Notes under the pieces: model-generated | Databases searched by the model: none | What the model was told of the DNA's origin: nothing | What the model saw: the letters and a program-made list of their open reading frames with translations, nothing else | Shown here: positions 51,607 to 60,382 of the stretch, piece by piece | Numbering within the stretch: position 1 is the first letter of the stretch | How the letters are laid out: each line of letters opens with the position of its first letter | NCBI RefSeq assembly: GCF_018918155.1 | Contig: NZ_JAHLPY010000002.1 | Span: forward strand, 1 to 64,000 | DNA from: Anaerostipes sp. MSJ-23 | Lineage (GTDB): Bacteria; Bacillota; Clostridia; Lachnospirales; Lachnospiraceae | Direction: 5' to 3' | DNA: 64,000 bases | Position numbers and translations under genes: made by a program

Positions 51607-53354
51607 GGGAAAAAGCAAAAAAACAAAAAACACTGCAGAGAATTTTTATTTATATGAGGCCATATATTCCGTTGATTTTATCTTCTTTATTTCTTGCTGT
51701 GGTAACGGTTGTATTGACCCTATATATTCCAATTTTAACCGGACATGGTGTGGATATGATTGTTTCCAAGGGACATGTAAACTTTAAAGGACTATATCGA
51801 ATTATAAGAACCATTATCCTTTGTATTGCCATTACAGCAGTAGGACAATGGTTGATGAATCATATCAACAATCAGATTACTTATAGGATTGGAAAGGATT
51901 TAAGAATTCAAGCATTTGAACATTTACAAAAACTTCCGCTTTCTTATATAGATGATCATTCTTCGGGTGATCTGATTAGTAGAATTGTTACGGATATCGA
52001 CCAGTTTACGGATGGATTGCTTCTTGGATTTACCCAGCTATTTACTGGTGTAATAACGATTGTTGGTACCATTTGTTTTATGCTTGGTATTAATTTATGG
52101 ATTACATTGGTTGTTGTGATCCTAAGTCCTTTATCATTTTTGATTGCGCGATTTATCTCTCAGAGAAGTTATCATATGTTTCAGAAACAATCAGAAATAA
52201 GAGGAAAGATGACAGGTTTTGTAAATGAAATGTTAAGTGGAATCAAAGTAGTAAAGGCATTTGATCATGAAAAAGAGGCACAGAAGGAGTTTGATGAAAT
52301 TAATGATTCTCTTGCGTATTATTCTATGCGTGCGACCTTCTTTTCTTCTATTACAAATCCAGCAACTCGTTTTATGTATTCTGGCATTTATGCAGGAGTT
52401 GCGATTGCCGGCTGTATTTCTGTTATTATGGGAAGAATTTCCGTTGGTCAATTATCAAGTTTTTTGAGTTATACAAACCAGTATACAAAGCCGTTTAATG
52501 AAATTACTGGCGTTATCACAGAATTTCAGAATTCTCTTGCTTCAGCAGCCCGTGTGTTTGAATTGATTGATCAGGAAACAATCAAACCAGATGAAGCGGA
52601 TGCAGCGGTTCTTTCGGATGTAAAAGGAAAAGTGGATTTAAAACATGTTGCTTTTTCTTACACACCAGAGGTACCATTGATTGAGGACTTCAATCTTCAG
52701 GTAAAACCAGGGCAAAGAGTGGCTATTGTTGGACCAACTGGATGTGGTAAGACAACCTTGATCAATTTGCTGATGCGTTTTTATGATGTAAATGCCGGAT
52801 CGATTGAGATAGAAGATCATGATATTCGGAATGTAACAAGGAAGAGCCTGCGATCAAGTTATGGAATGGTATTGCAGGAGACATGGTTGAAAGCAGCAAC
52901 CATTCGGGAAAATATTTCCTATGGAAAACCAGATGCAACAGATGAGGAAATTATACAGGCAGCGAAAGAGGCAAATGCACATGGATTTATTATGCGAATG
53001 CCAGATGGATATGATACTCTTATTTCAGAAGGAGGAGGAAATCTTTCTCAAGGACAAAAACAGCTTCTTTGCATTGCAAGAATTATGTTAAGTCTTCCTC
53101 CGATGTTAATTCTTGATGAGGCTACATCATCTATTGATACGATGACAGAAATCAGAATTCAGAAAGCATTTGAAAAGATGATGAAAGGAAGAACAAGTTT
53201 TGTTGTGGCACATCGTCTTTCTACAATACAAAATGCGGATGTAATTCTTGTTATGGAAAATGGACATATCTTGGAGCAAGGAACACATGAGGAATTGCTA
53301 AAGAAAAATGGAGCTTATGCCAAACTTTATAATAGCCAATTTGCTCCGGTATAA
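51603..53354 (+). CDS. ABC exporter half, catalytic subunit
   Basis: 583 residues with six membrane segments followed by an ATPase domain: Walker A GPTGCGKTTLI near residue 376, signature LSQGQKQLLCIARIM, Walker B LILDEATSSID with the catalytic glutamate, and switch VAHRLSTIQNADVILVM. It is the consensus-site partner of the preceding gene, while its own signature is LSQGQ rather than LSGGQ, which is the expected asymmetry. Coupled by a four-base overlap. No dedicated regulator is adjacent. Confidence 0.9.
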   Translation: MREKAKKQKTLQRIFIYMRPYIPLILSSLFLAVVTVVLTLYIPILTGHGVDMIVSKGHVNFKGLYRIIRTIILCIAITAVGQWLMNHINNQITYRIGKDLRIQAFEHLQKLPLSYIDDHSSGDLISRIVTDIDQFTDGLLLGFTQLFTGVITIVGTICFMLGINLWITLVVVILSPLSFLIARFISQRSYHMFQKQSEIRGKMTGFVNEMLSGIKVVKAFDHEKEAQKEFDEINDSLAYYSMRATFFSSITNPATRFMYSGIYAGVAIAGCISVIMGRISVGQLSSFLSYTNQYTKPFNEITGVITEFQNSLASAARVFELIDQETIKPDEADAAVLSDVKGKVDLKHVAFSYTPEVPLIEDFNLQVKPGQRVAIVGPTGCGKTTLINLLMRFYDVNAGSIEIEDHDIRNVTRKSLRSSYGMVLQETWLKAATIRENISYGKPDATDEEIIQAAKEANAHGFIMRMPDGYDTLISEGGGNLSQGQKQLLCIARIMLSLPPMLILDEATSSIDTMTEIRIQKAFEKMMKGRTSFVVAHRLSTIQNADVILVMENGHILEQGTHEELLKKNGAYAKLYNSQFAPV

Positions 53355-53360
53355 AATAAG

Positions 53361-53382
53361 GCGCCATTGCAATCAATGGCGC
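53361..53382 (+). terminator. hairpin after the ABC pair
   Basis: GCGCCATTG / CAATGGCGC around a CAAT loop. It lacks a T run, so it may only slow polymerase or protect the mRNA end. Confidence 0.35.
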
Positions 53383-53403
53383 TGTTACTTGGGAGAATAA
53401 AAA

Positions 53404-54387
53404 ATGAAAGTAATAAATATTAAAGAAATTTCAGGAGTCAACATTGGAAATGCACAAAATTTTGAAGCGGGTACCGGCTGTACAGTTATTCTCTGTCAGG
53501 ATGGAGCCTGTGCAGGACTTGATGTTCGTGGTGGCGGTCCAGCTTCTAGGGAAAGTCAGTTGTTGCAGCCATTAGCAGCGGCAGATCAGATTCATGCCGT
53601 TTTATTAAGTGGAGGCAGTGCTTTTGGTTTAGATGCAGCAGGAGGTGTTCAGAAATATTTGGAAGAACGAGGAATTGGTGTTGATGTTGGAGTGACAAAG
53701 GTTCCTTTGGTATGTCAATCTTGTTTATTTGATCTTACAGTTGCGGATGCATCAGTAAGGCCCGATGCTGCTATGGGATATGAAGCTTGCATAGAAGCAC
53801 AAAAAGAAAATTATCAAGATGGAAATTTCGGAGCGGGAACGGCAGCAACAGTAGGTAAATTTTATGGGATGGACTTTTGCATGAAATCTGGTATTGGAAG
53901 TTATGCTATACAGACAGGAGATCTTCAGATCGGTGCGGTTGTCGCAGTCAATGCATGGGGCGATGTTTATGATTGGAAAAATGGTCACAAAATTGCCGGA
54001 CTTCTTTCCAAAGATAAAAAATCGTTCCGGTCAACGCAAGAAGAAATTTTAAAAAGCTATCAGGTGGTTGATAATAAATTTGTTGGAAATACAACAATTG
54101 GTGCGATTATAACGAATGGGGATTTTCATAAAAATCAATTAAATAAAATCGCATCAATGGCGCAGGATGGAATGGCAAGAGTCATCTGCCCGGTACATAC
54201 TTCTGTGGATGGAGATAGCATTTATGCATTATCTGCAGGAAAAGTAAAGGCTGATCAGGATGTTGTTGGGACATTGGCAGCACAAGTTTTTTCTGAAGCA
54301 ATTTTATGCGCTGTAAAAAGTGCAAAAGGTGCTTATGGATATCCATCGGTAAATGATGTAAAGAAAAACTGGAGGAATGAAAGATGA
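53404..54387 (+). CDS. P1 family (DmpA/S58-type) aminopeptidase-like protein
   Basis: A 327-residue N-terminal-nucleophile hydrolase-type protein of the DmpA family. GTGCTVILCQDGACAGLDVRGGGPASRE, LLSGGSAFGLDAAGGV near residue 65 and GAGTAATVGKF near 145 are family motifs. NTTIGAIITNG (near 235-245) holds the threonine/serine region where self-cleavage normally occurs. The family releases N-terminal or beta-amino residues from peptides. The stop overlaps the next gene (ATGA), so it is co-translated with nth, although the two functions are unrelated. Confidence 0.82.
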   Translation: MKVINIKEISGVNIGNAQNFEAGTGCTVILCQDGACAGLDVRGGGPASRESQLLQPLAAADQIHAVLLSGGSAFGLDAAGGVQKYLEERGIGVDVGVTKVPLVCQSCLFDLTVADASVRPDAAMGYEACIEAQKENYQDGNFGAGTAATVGKFYGMDFCMKSGIGSYAIQTGDLQIGAVVAVNAWGDVYDWKNGHKIAGLLSKDKKSFRSTQEEILKSYQVVDNKFVGNTTIGAIITNGDFHKNQLNKIASMAQDGMARVICPVHTSVDGDSIYALSAGKVKADQDVVGTLAAQVFSEAILCAVKSAKGAYGYPSVNDVKKNWRNER

Positions 54388-55016
54388 CAAAACAGGAATT
54401 AGCATTAGAAGTAATTGCACGTTTAAAAAAGGAATACCCAGATGCGGGATGTAGTTTGGAATATGACCAGGCATGGAAATTGCTGATTAGTGTTAGGTTA
54501 GCTGCTCAGTGTACAGATGCCAGAGTTAATATGATTGTGCCTAAATTATATGAAAAATACCCGGATGTAGAAGCACTTGCAGCTGCAGATGTTGCAGACA
54601 TTGAAGAAATTATAAGACCTTGTGGTCTTGGAAAAAGTAAGGCAAGAGATATTAGTCGATGTATGAAAGTTTTGAGAGATGAATATGATGGAAAAATTCC
54701 AACAGATTTTAAATCTCTTTTGAAACTTCCAGGTGTTGGAAGAAAAAGTGCTAATCTGATCATGGGAGATGTTTTTGGAAAACCAGCAATTGTAACAGAT
54801 ACACATTGTATTCGATTGGTGAATCGTATCGGATTGGTAGATGGAATAAAAGATCCTAAAAAAGTGGAGATGGCATTATGGGAAATTATTCCGCCAGAAG
54901 AAGGAAGTGATTTTTGTCATCGTCTTGTGTATCATGGAAGGGATGTTTGTACTGCCAGAACTAAACCGCATTGCGAAAGATGCTGTTTGGAAGATATTTG
55001 TGAGAAGATCATATAA
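54384..55016 (+). CDS. nth: endonuclease III
   Basis: A 210-residue DNA glycosylase/AP lyase for oxidised pyrimidines. The helix-hairpin-helix LLKLPGVGRKSANLIM ends with the catalytic lysine (near residue 120), and the aspartate is in IVTDTHCIRL (near 138). The C-terminal [4Fe-4S] cysteines are present (CTARTKPHCERCCLEDIC), with seven rather than the usual six residues between the first two. Everything else fits a functional enzyme. Followed by a terminator. Confidence 0.92.
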   Translation: MTKQELALEVIARLKKEYPDAGCSLEYDQAWKLLISVRLAAQCTDARVNMIVPKLYEKYPDVEALAAADVADIEEIIRPCGLGKSKARDISRCMKVLRDEYDGKIPTDFKSLLKLPGVGRKSANLIMGDVFGKPAIVTDTHCIRLVNRIGLVDGIKDPKKVEMALWEIIPPEEGSDFCHRLVYHGRDVCTARTKPHCERCCLEDICEKII

Positions 55017-55026
55017 GAAATAAAAA

Positions 55027-55046
55027 AGACCGCTTTTTGCGGTCTT
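55027..55046 (+). terminator. terminator after nth
   Basis: AAGACCGC-TTTTT-GCGGTCTT with further T's; directly followed by the first copy of the direct repeat. Confidence 0.75.
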
Positions 55047-55051
55047 CTTAA

Positions 55052-55086
55052 TGAAAAGAGAGGATTAAAAATATATGAAAAACTAT
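55052..55086 (+). repeat. direct repeat copy A with a mini-ORF
   Basis: TGAAAAGAGAGGATTAAAAA...TATATGAAAAACTAT, repeated at 56249-56285 with one extra A. It contains a ribosome binding site (GAGAGGA) and ATG AAA AAC TAT, opening an 8-codon frame (55075-55101). A second shared block, CTATAAACAATTCTAAA-like, follows near 55127-55144 and 56360-56376. Confidence 0.65.
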
Positions 55087-55199
55087 GGTTTAAGTATATG
55101 AAAAAATGGCTTTTGATTCAATATACAGATTATAAACAATTCTAAAGGAATTATAAACTCATCATAAAAATTTTCTGGAGGTAGTAAACAAAAAAGAAA

Positions 55200-56222
55200 A
55201 TGAAACGATTTTATGGATTAAATGAAGCGATGCCAAAAGAATTTCAAATGCTGGAGGAGATCTTTGAATATCAGGTATTCGAGTTACAGATTGGACAGAA
55301 AAATGGAAAAAACTACGGTTATATTCCTTATATGATGAATGATGCGTTGGAATGTTATCTTGTTTTAAAAGAAATAAAGCAAGTAGGAGAATATGTTCCT
55401 TCTTGGGAAGGCGAGATGTGGGCAGAAATTGATCAGAAAGAGAACCAGTATGTTTTGATTGTTCATCAAGGAGAAGAGCACGTTTTTACCTTATGGTTTT
55501 ATGACATAGAAAAGAAATGTGAATGTTATCAATATCATTCCATCGGTCATTTTTGGGTAAAAGGACAGGAACAATGGCGTCAATTGGTATATATTATTGG
55601 GACAATTTATGAAAAGTATGAATATCTTGGGATGAAAGTTTGTAATCAGGAAGAGATGCAAATTCTTTCATTAATAGAGTTTGCACCTTTTTGTTATTGG
55701 TCTCCAATCAGGGAATCGCTAGAAGGGAAATATCCAAAAACTTATGAAGGAATAAATTGTATGGATCAGATGGCAAAAGAGGCAGGAGACTATAAATATA
55801 GGATGTTGATCTGGATTTATCGAAAACTGCCATTTCGATGGATGGAAAAATTTCTAGCACAAAGATTGACCGTAGCATCTAGAGAAAATCTTTATCAGCT
55901 CATTTGGGATAAAGTAGCACGAGCATCTTCTTTTTATAAAACAAGAAATTATCCACCAGATTTGAATGAAAAAATATCTAAATGCAGAAAAAAGACGGAT
56001 CAAATTTTAAAAGAGGAAGGATTTTCTGGGAAGTATCCGGCATATCATAAGAAATATTGTTATGTGCAGGTGACAGAGGAACATCCATTTACTATTTTAG
56101 AATCAAAAGATTTTAATTTTAAAATTCAATGTATGGTCTCTGAATGCAAACAAAAGAAGGTGAAAAGAAATAGTGGATTTTTTCATGGACTTGGAAGAAA
56201 AGGATGGATTAGAACAATATAA
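55200..56222 (+). CDS. uncharacterised 340-residue protein
   Basis: A soluble protein without signal peptide or clear membrane segment, rich in aromatic residues, Lys and Glu, with many Cys and Trp (YHSIGHFWVKGQEQW, LIEFAPFCYWSP). I do not recognise the family with certainty; it may belong to a clostridial DUF. GGAGGT lies 17 bases before the ATG and an in-frame stop lies between, so either the spacing is unusual or translation is weak. The gene is framed on both sides by a terminator plus a direct repeat, suggesting insertion or duplication of a cassette. Coding quality looks ordinary for this genome. Confidence 0.6.
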   Translation: MKRFYGLNEAMPKEFQMLEEIFEYQVFELQIGQKNGKNYGYIPYMMNDALECYLVLKEIKQVGEYVPSWEGEMWAEIDQKENQYVLIVHQGEEHVFTLWFYDIEKKCECYQYHSIGHFWVKGQEQWRQLVYIIGTIYEKYEYLGMKVCNQEEMQILSLIEFAPFCYWSPIRESLEGKYPKTYEGINCMDQMAKEAGDYKYRMLIWIYRKLPFRWMEKFLAQRLTVASRENLYQLIWDKVARASSFYKTRNYPPDLNEKISKCRKKTDQILKEEGFSGKYPAYHKKYCYVQVTEEHPFTILESKDFNFKIQCMVSECKQKKVKRNSGFFHGLGRKGWIRTI

Positions 56223-56246
56223 AAAAACCGCCATATCGGCGGTTTT
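56222..56246 (+). terminator. terminator after the 55200 gene
   Basis: AAAACCGCC-ATATC-GGCGGTTTTT, then CTTG and the second repeat copy. Same terminator-repeat arrangement as at 55027-55086. Confidence 0.85.
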
Positions 56247-56248
56247 TC

Positions 56249-56285
56249 TTGAAAAGAGAGGATTAAAAAATATATGAAAAACTAT
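56249..56285 (+). repeat. direct repeat copy B and following 310-base non-coding stretch
   Basis: Second copy of the 35-36 base repeat, opening ATG AAA AAC TAT for 7 codons (56273-56296). The non-coding stretch to 56595 also holds a perfect palindrome TACCCT-T-AGGGTA (56302-56314), the second shared block near 56360, and a TGGCA...TGCCA pairing (about 56475-56517). It may be a leader for the 56596 operon; no known riboswitch was recognised. Confidence 0.6.
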
Positions 56286-56595
56286 CCCTTGTATTAAGGT
56301 GTACCCTTAGGGTATGTATTAAGTATAGGTAATTTTCGGTTTAAAAGCAATGTATAGACTATAAACAATTCTAAACCATTTCTAAAAAAAACTTAATAAA
56401 ACCTTATGAACGTGTAAAGTTTCTGGCATTCATTGAGCGCTAACATAAGTTTTATTTTAAGATACAAAGAAAACTGGCACTATTAAATTTATAAAAACTG
56501 GATGTTTTAAAAATGCCAATTATGGATTAGATTAGAACAAAACAAAGAGCGCGGCTTTGTATAAAGAAGAAAGAGAAAAAGGAGAGGCAAGTATT

Positions 56596-57123
56596 ATGGA
56601 AAGCCAGAAAAATAAAATTCAATTTGTAACAGTAACAGCAATGTTTATTGCTTTAACTTATGTATTTACCGCGTTTGTTAACGTAAGACTTCCAATTGCG
56701 GCAAATGGAGGACTGATCCATCTTGGAAATGTGCCTTTATTTATTGCAGCAATGATTTTTGGAAAGAAAACAGGAATGTTAGCAGGCGGAATTGGTATGG
56801 GATTGTTTGATTTAACATCCGGGTGGACGGTATGGGCACCATTTACTCTTGTGATTGTTGGAATTATGGGATATGTTATGGGAGCTATGACAGAAAAACA
56901 TCCTGGATTTGGATGGAAAATTGCAGCAATGATCGTCGTAACGGTCATTAAAGTTGTTGGCTATTATATTGCAGAAATTATTTTATATGGTAATTTTATA
57001 GCTCCGTTAAGTTCTGTACCTGGAAATCTTGTGCAGATGGGAACTGCTATTGTTGTTGTATTAATTATCATCCGTCCGATTGAAGTAGCAGTTAATCGAA
57101 TGGGTATTCATCAATTTGCTTAG
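56596..57123 (+). CDS. ECF transporter substrate-binding (S) component
   Basis: 175 residues with about five or six membrane segments. The N-terminal FVTVTAMFIALTYVFTAFVNVRLP and GGLIHLGNVPLFIAAMIFGKKTGMLAGGIGMGLFDL are typical of the PF07155-type ECF S-component, the vitamin-binding integral subunit that works with shared EcfA/EcfT subunits. No ecfAT genes are in the window, so it would use a common energising module. GGAGAGG precedes the ATG at 56596. It is the first gene of a unit with an aminotransferase (17 bases apart), so the substrate may be a B6-type or amino-compound vitamin; this is inference. Confidence 0.78.
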   Translation: MESQKNKIQFVTVTAMFIALTYVFTAFVNVRLPIAANGGLIHLGNVPLFIAAMIFGKKTGMLAGGIGMGLFDLTSGWTVWAPFTLVIVGIMGYVMGAMTEKHPGFGWKIAAMIVVTVIKVVGYYIAEIILYGNFIAPLSSVPGNLVQMGTAIVVVLIIIRPIEVAVNRMGIHQFA

Positions 57124-57139
57124 AGTGGAGGTCTCTGAC

Positions 57140-58276
57140 ATGGGAACAAAATATAAGATGATGACACCGGGACCGGTTCAGGTACCGGAAAGTGTAAGAG
57201 TTGCAAGAAGTCGTATCACACCAAACGCTGATTTAGATCCGGATTTCTTTGATGAATATAAAGAAACATGTGAATTGATCAGCCAATTGCTTCATACAAA
57301 AAATGAAACATTGATCCTGAGTGGAGAAGGAATTCTTGGATTAGAAGCAGCTTGTGCTTCTATGACAGAACCAGGAGATAAAGTACTTGTTCTTGACAAT
57401 GGAATTTATGGAAAGGGCTTCGCAGATTTTGTAACCATGTATGGTGGAAATGTAGAAATGTATACGGTTGATGATAAAAATGAAATCGATGTTGATGCAT
57501 TGGATGCTTATTTAAAAGATCATCATGACTTTAAGTATGCAACAGTTGTTCACTGTGATACACCAAGTGGCATGCTAAATGATATTCATAAAATTTGTCC
57601 ATTATTAAAATCTTATGGAATTATGACAGTTACAGATTCTGTATCTGGAATGTTTGGAAATGAGGTTGATGTGGATAAAGCTCAGATTGATTTATTATGC
57701 GGTGGATCTCAGAAAGCTGTCTCAGCGCCTCCTGGATTAACTTTTGTAACTTTAAGTCAGTGTGCAAAAGATGCCATGGAAAATAGAAAGACACCAATTG
57801 CTTCTTTCTATTGTAATTTAACCATTTTTAAAGACTATTATAAAAATCAGTGGTTCCCATATACAATGCCAAGTAGCGATATTTATGGTTTAAAACAAGC
57901 GATGGAAAATATTCGAGATGATGAAAATATAATTAAGCGTCATGCACAAATTGCAAATGCTACAAGAAAAGCAGTACAATCCGCTGGATTGAAGCTGCAT
58001 CTAGAAAGTGGATTTTCTGATACAGTTACAGTTTTTGATGTTCCAGAAGGAATTACAGACCGCCAGATTCTTGATACAATGTTAAAAGAACATCAGGTTA
58101 TGCTGGCAGGATCCTTTGATACGTTGGCAGGAAAAGTCATTCGAATTGGGCATATGGGAGCAAATGCAAATGTGAATGATATGTTGGTAACAATGAATGC
58201 ACTGGAAGAGACATTGAAGGCTCTTGGATGGAATCAGGCAGAAGGAATGCTCGAAGAATTCAGAAAGAATCTTTAA
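57140..58276 (+). CDS. class V aminotransferase (alanine-glyoxylate/serine-pyruvate type)
   Basis: 378 residues. MMTPGPVQVPESVRVA, LSGEGILGLEAACASM, VHCDTPSGMLND, VTDSVSGMFGNE and the PLP-lysine motif CGGSQKAVSAPPG (K192) are all in place. It is a paralogue of PucG at 2400 but lacks its GQFDPEFTG and NHHTEATSM signatures, so a different amino-group donor/acceptor pair is likely (for example alanine-glyoxylate, serine-pyruvate). Alternatively it could supply or drain glyoxylate for the ureide pathway. GGAGG precedes the ATG. It is co-transcribed with the ECF S-component, and xpt lies 86 bases downstream. Confidence 0.82.
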   Translation: MGTKYKMMTPGPVQVPESVRVARSRITPNADLDPDFFDEYKETCELISQLLHTKNETLILSGEGILGLEAACASMTEPGDKVLVLDNGIYGKGFADFVTMYGGNVEMYTVDDKNEIDVDALDAYLKDHHDFKYATVVHCDTPSGMLNDIHKICPLLKSYGIMTVTDSVSGMFGNEVDVDKAQIDLLCGGSQKAVSAPPGLTFVTLSQCAKDAMENRKTPIASFYCNLTIFKDYYKNQWFPYTMPSSDIYGLKQAMENIRDDENIIKRHAQIANATRKAVQSAGLKLHLESGFSDTVTVFDVPEGITDRQILDTMLKEHQVMLAGSFDTLAGKVIRIGHMGANANVNDMLVTMNALEETLKALGWNQAEGMLEEFRKNL

Positions 58277-58362
58277 TTTTGTAATCTAGCCTGTTGCAAT
58301 CTTGACAGAAAGAAAGTAAAATAGTCTTAATAAAATACAGAAGATCGCATGGAGGCTTTAAA

Positions 58363-58938
58363 ATGCAGTTGTTAAAAGAGAGAATCCTAAAAGATGGAAA
58401 AGTAAAAGAAGGAAATGTTCTGAAAGTAGATAGTTTTTTAAACCATCAGATGGATGTAAAATTATTTCGTGAAATCGGAAAAGAATTTAAAAGAAGATTT
58501 GCAGGGGAAGAAATCACAAAGATTCTTACAATTGAAGCATCAGGAATTGGAATTGCCTGTGTAGCAGCAGAAGTATTTGATGTACCAGTTCTGTTTGCAA
58601 AAAAGACACAGACAAAGAACATTGCTGGAGATGTATATACAACAAAAGTAGAATCTTTTACACACGGACGTGTCTATGACATCATTGTGGCAAAAGAATT
58701 CTTAGGAAAAGGAGATAAAGTTCTTTTGATTGATGATTTCCTTGCTAACGGAAAAGCACTGGAAGGGCTCGTACAGCTTGTACAGGATTCTGGAGCAGAA
58801 CTTGTAGGAGCTGGAGTTGTTATTGAAAAAGGTTTCCAGCCAGGTGGAGATGAGCTAAGAAAGAAAATTCATTTGGAATCTCTTGCAATTGTAGACAGTA
58901 TGGATGAAACAACTGGAGAAATCGTATTTAGAGATTAG
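58363..58938 (+). CDS. xpt: xanthine phosphoribosyltransferase
   Basis: 191 residues. The start [12 protein letters not shown] and [11 protein letters not shown], the [10 protein letters not shown] block, [10 protein letters not shown] and the PRPP-binding loop [14 protein letters not shown] (residues about 124-137) are diagnostic. It salvages xanthine to XMP. ATGGAGGC precedes the ATG. A TTGACA at 58302 may be its -35 box, but the -10 is unclear. The leader is only about 60 bases, and no purine riboswitch fits there, although xpt genes of relatives often have one. Confidence 0.93.
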   Translation: MQLLKERILKDGKVKEGNVLKVDSFLNHQMDVKLFREIGKEFKRRFAGEEITKILTIEASGIGIACVAAEVFDVPVLFAKKTQTKNIAGDVYTTKVESFTHGRVYDIIVAKEFLGKGDKVLLIDDFLANGKALEGLVQLVQDSGAELVGAGVVIEKGFQPGGDELRKKIHLESLAIVDSMDETTGEIVFRD

Positions 58939-58959
58939 TAATTAATATAGAAGAAATAT

Positions 58960-59001
58960 AAAAATTCTCACTGAAATTTATTTTTCAGTGAGAATTTTTT
59001 T
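58960..59001. terminator. terminator after xpt
   Basis: AAAAATTCTCACTGAAA / TTTCAGTGAGAATTTTT, a stem of about 16 bp followed by T's. It also faces the decayed lectin gene on the other strand. Confidence 0.92.
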
Positions 59002-59013
59002 ACTTATTATAGA

Positions 59014-60136
59014 TTATTTTATTTTTACTTGTTTTATATTGCTCCAAGGACCATATGTGTTAACACCACTAATTTTTTTGCAGCCACGAATTCTAATATA
59101 AAAAGTATTTTTGCTACTTAAACCTTTAACACTTGTGCTTGTTGTTGATTTACTGAATGCTCTTCGTATTGTATGAGAAGAAAAATCTTTTTCTTTTGAA
59201 ATTTGTATTTCATAGTTATCAATGTGATTAAGTTTTTCCCATTGAATTGAAATTTTTTTCTTTGATGGAGAAGTTACTTTTTTTAAAGTTGCTTTTGCAA
59301 TAGGTTTTCCATCTAGAACCATTACACAGGGGATATCACTCCAATTTCCATAATACTTTTTTGTTCCAATTTTTCGATAAGCCTGTACCCTTCCATAGTA
59401 GTTTTTACCACCAGATAAACCAGAAAAGATTACATGATCGGATGTCGTATAAGTACTTTGAGTTTTTATAGTAAAATTCATATCTTGTGCTATTTGTGCT
59501 TGATATCCATCGGAATTGTTTTTTAGATTCCATTTGATTGTTGCACATTCAGAATTATTGCTATAGAAATTTGTAATATTAACTTTTTCAGGAATTTCTA
59601 GAGGTATAATATTCCACTTTTGATAATTACTTTCATGAAAAGGTGTGATTTTAATAGATTCTAAATCTCCAACATTTCCAGAGCTAATTGTAATGCATGA
59701 AGATGGGTAAGATTTTGGTGAAATAACAAAATCATCATTGTATAGAGTCAATTTCCATTTCTGTCTGGAGCTTTCATCCCATCCACTTTGTTGTACATTA
59801 CAATTCGATGAATTATCGACAGCTTGCATAACTTTATTACTTCCAAGATTTTCAATTTTATAATAGCCATCATTTAAATAAGTAAAACGAAATTTCATAA
59901 AATTATTATTAGAATTTCTTGTTCATAAAACAATATCGATATCATTCACACTAAGTTCTGCAAAACATCTAAACAGTAGCCGTTATCAATTTTTGATGCG
60001 ATTTGATAAATACAATCTTTGATGGGCCTTTGTTTGGTTGCTTGAAAAGCACTGACAGATCTTGTTTGGATTTTTATAGTTGCAATTCCACTAATGATTA
60101 TTATAAAAATAAGTATTTTTTTTAATATTTTTTCAT
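59014..60136 (-). pseudogene. secreted ricin-lectin plus fibronectin-III protein, inactivated
   Basis: The intact part (59014-59898, 294 residues) reads the end of a ricin B-type beta-trefoil (FRFTYLNDGYYKIENLGSN, then QQSGWDESSRQKW) followed by two fibronectin-III-like domains (QAQIAQDMNF ... YYGRVQAYRKIG and YEIQISKEKDFSS ... FYIRIRGCKKI). It lacks a signal peptide and the trefoil start. Upstream on the same strand I can rebuild them: ATG at 60136 after AGAGAGGA; after adding one A in a run of A's a signal peptide appears (KKILIFIIIISGIA type); then YQIASKIDNGYCLDV; another one-base shift; then ELSVNDIDIVL, TGA in place of Trp, TRNSNNNF. Two frameshifts and one stop imply a pseudogene. Confidence 0.75.
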
Positions 60137-60382
60137 TAAATATCCTCTCTTGTTTTAATCATCTAAATTTAAATTATATTATTTATTTTAACATTGATAA
60201 AACAAAATGATTTATTTTATCATGTATCTTTTAAGTCTTTTTTTGAAAAAATCTAAAGAAGATTTTTATATAAAATTTTTTATTACATATTCATGGGTGT
60301 TTATGTAGGCTTAATAAAAATAAAAAACAAAACTGTTATAATTAAGAAGAAAAAAAGACAAAAGAAAAGGGAGAATAGAAAT

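Noticed and set aside
58277-58362. Purine riboswitch upstream of xpt
   Set aside because: Only about 60 transcribed bases are available and the conserved purine-aptamer motifs are absent.
59880-59960. Selenocysteine or Trp recoding at the TGA in the lectin gene
   Set aside because: Two nearby frameshifts show the gene is decaying; no SECIS-like element was noted.
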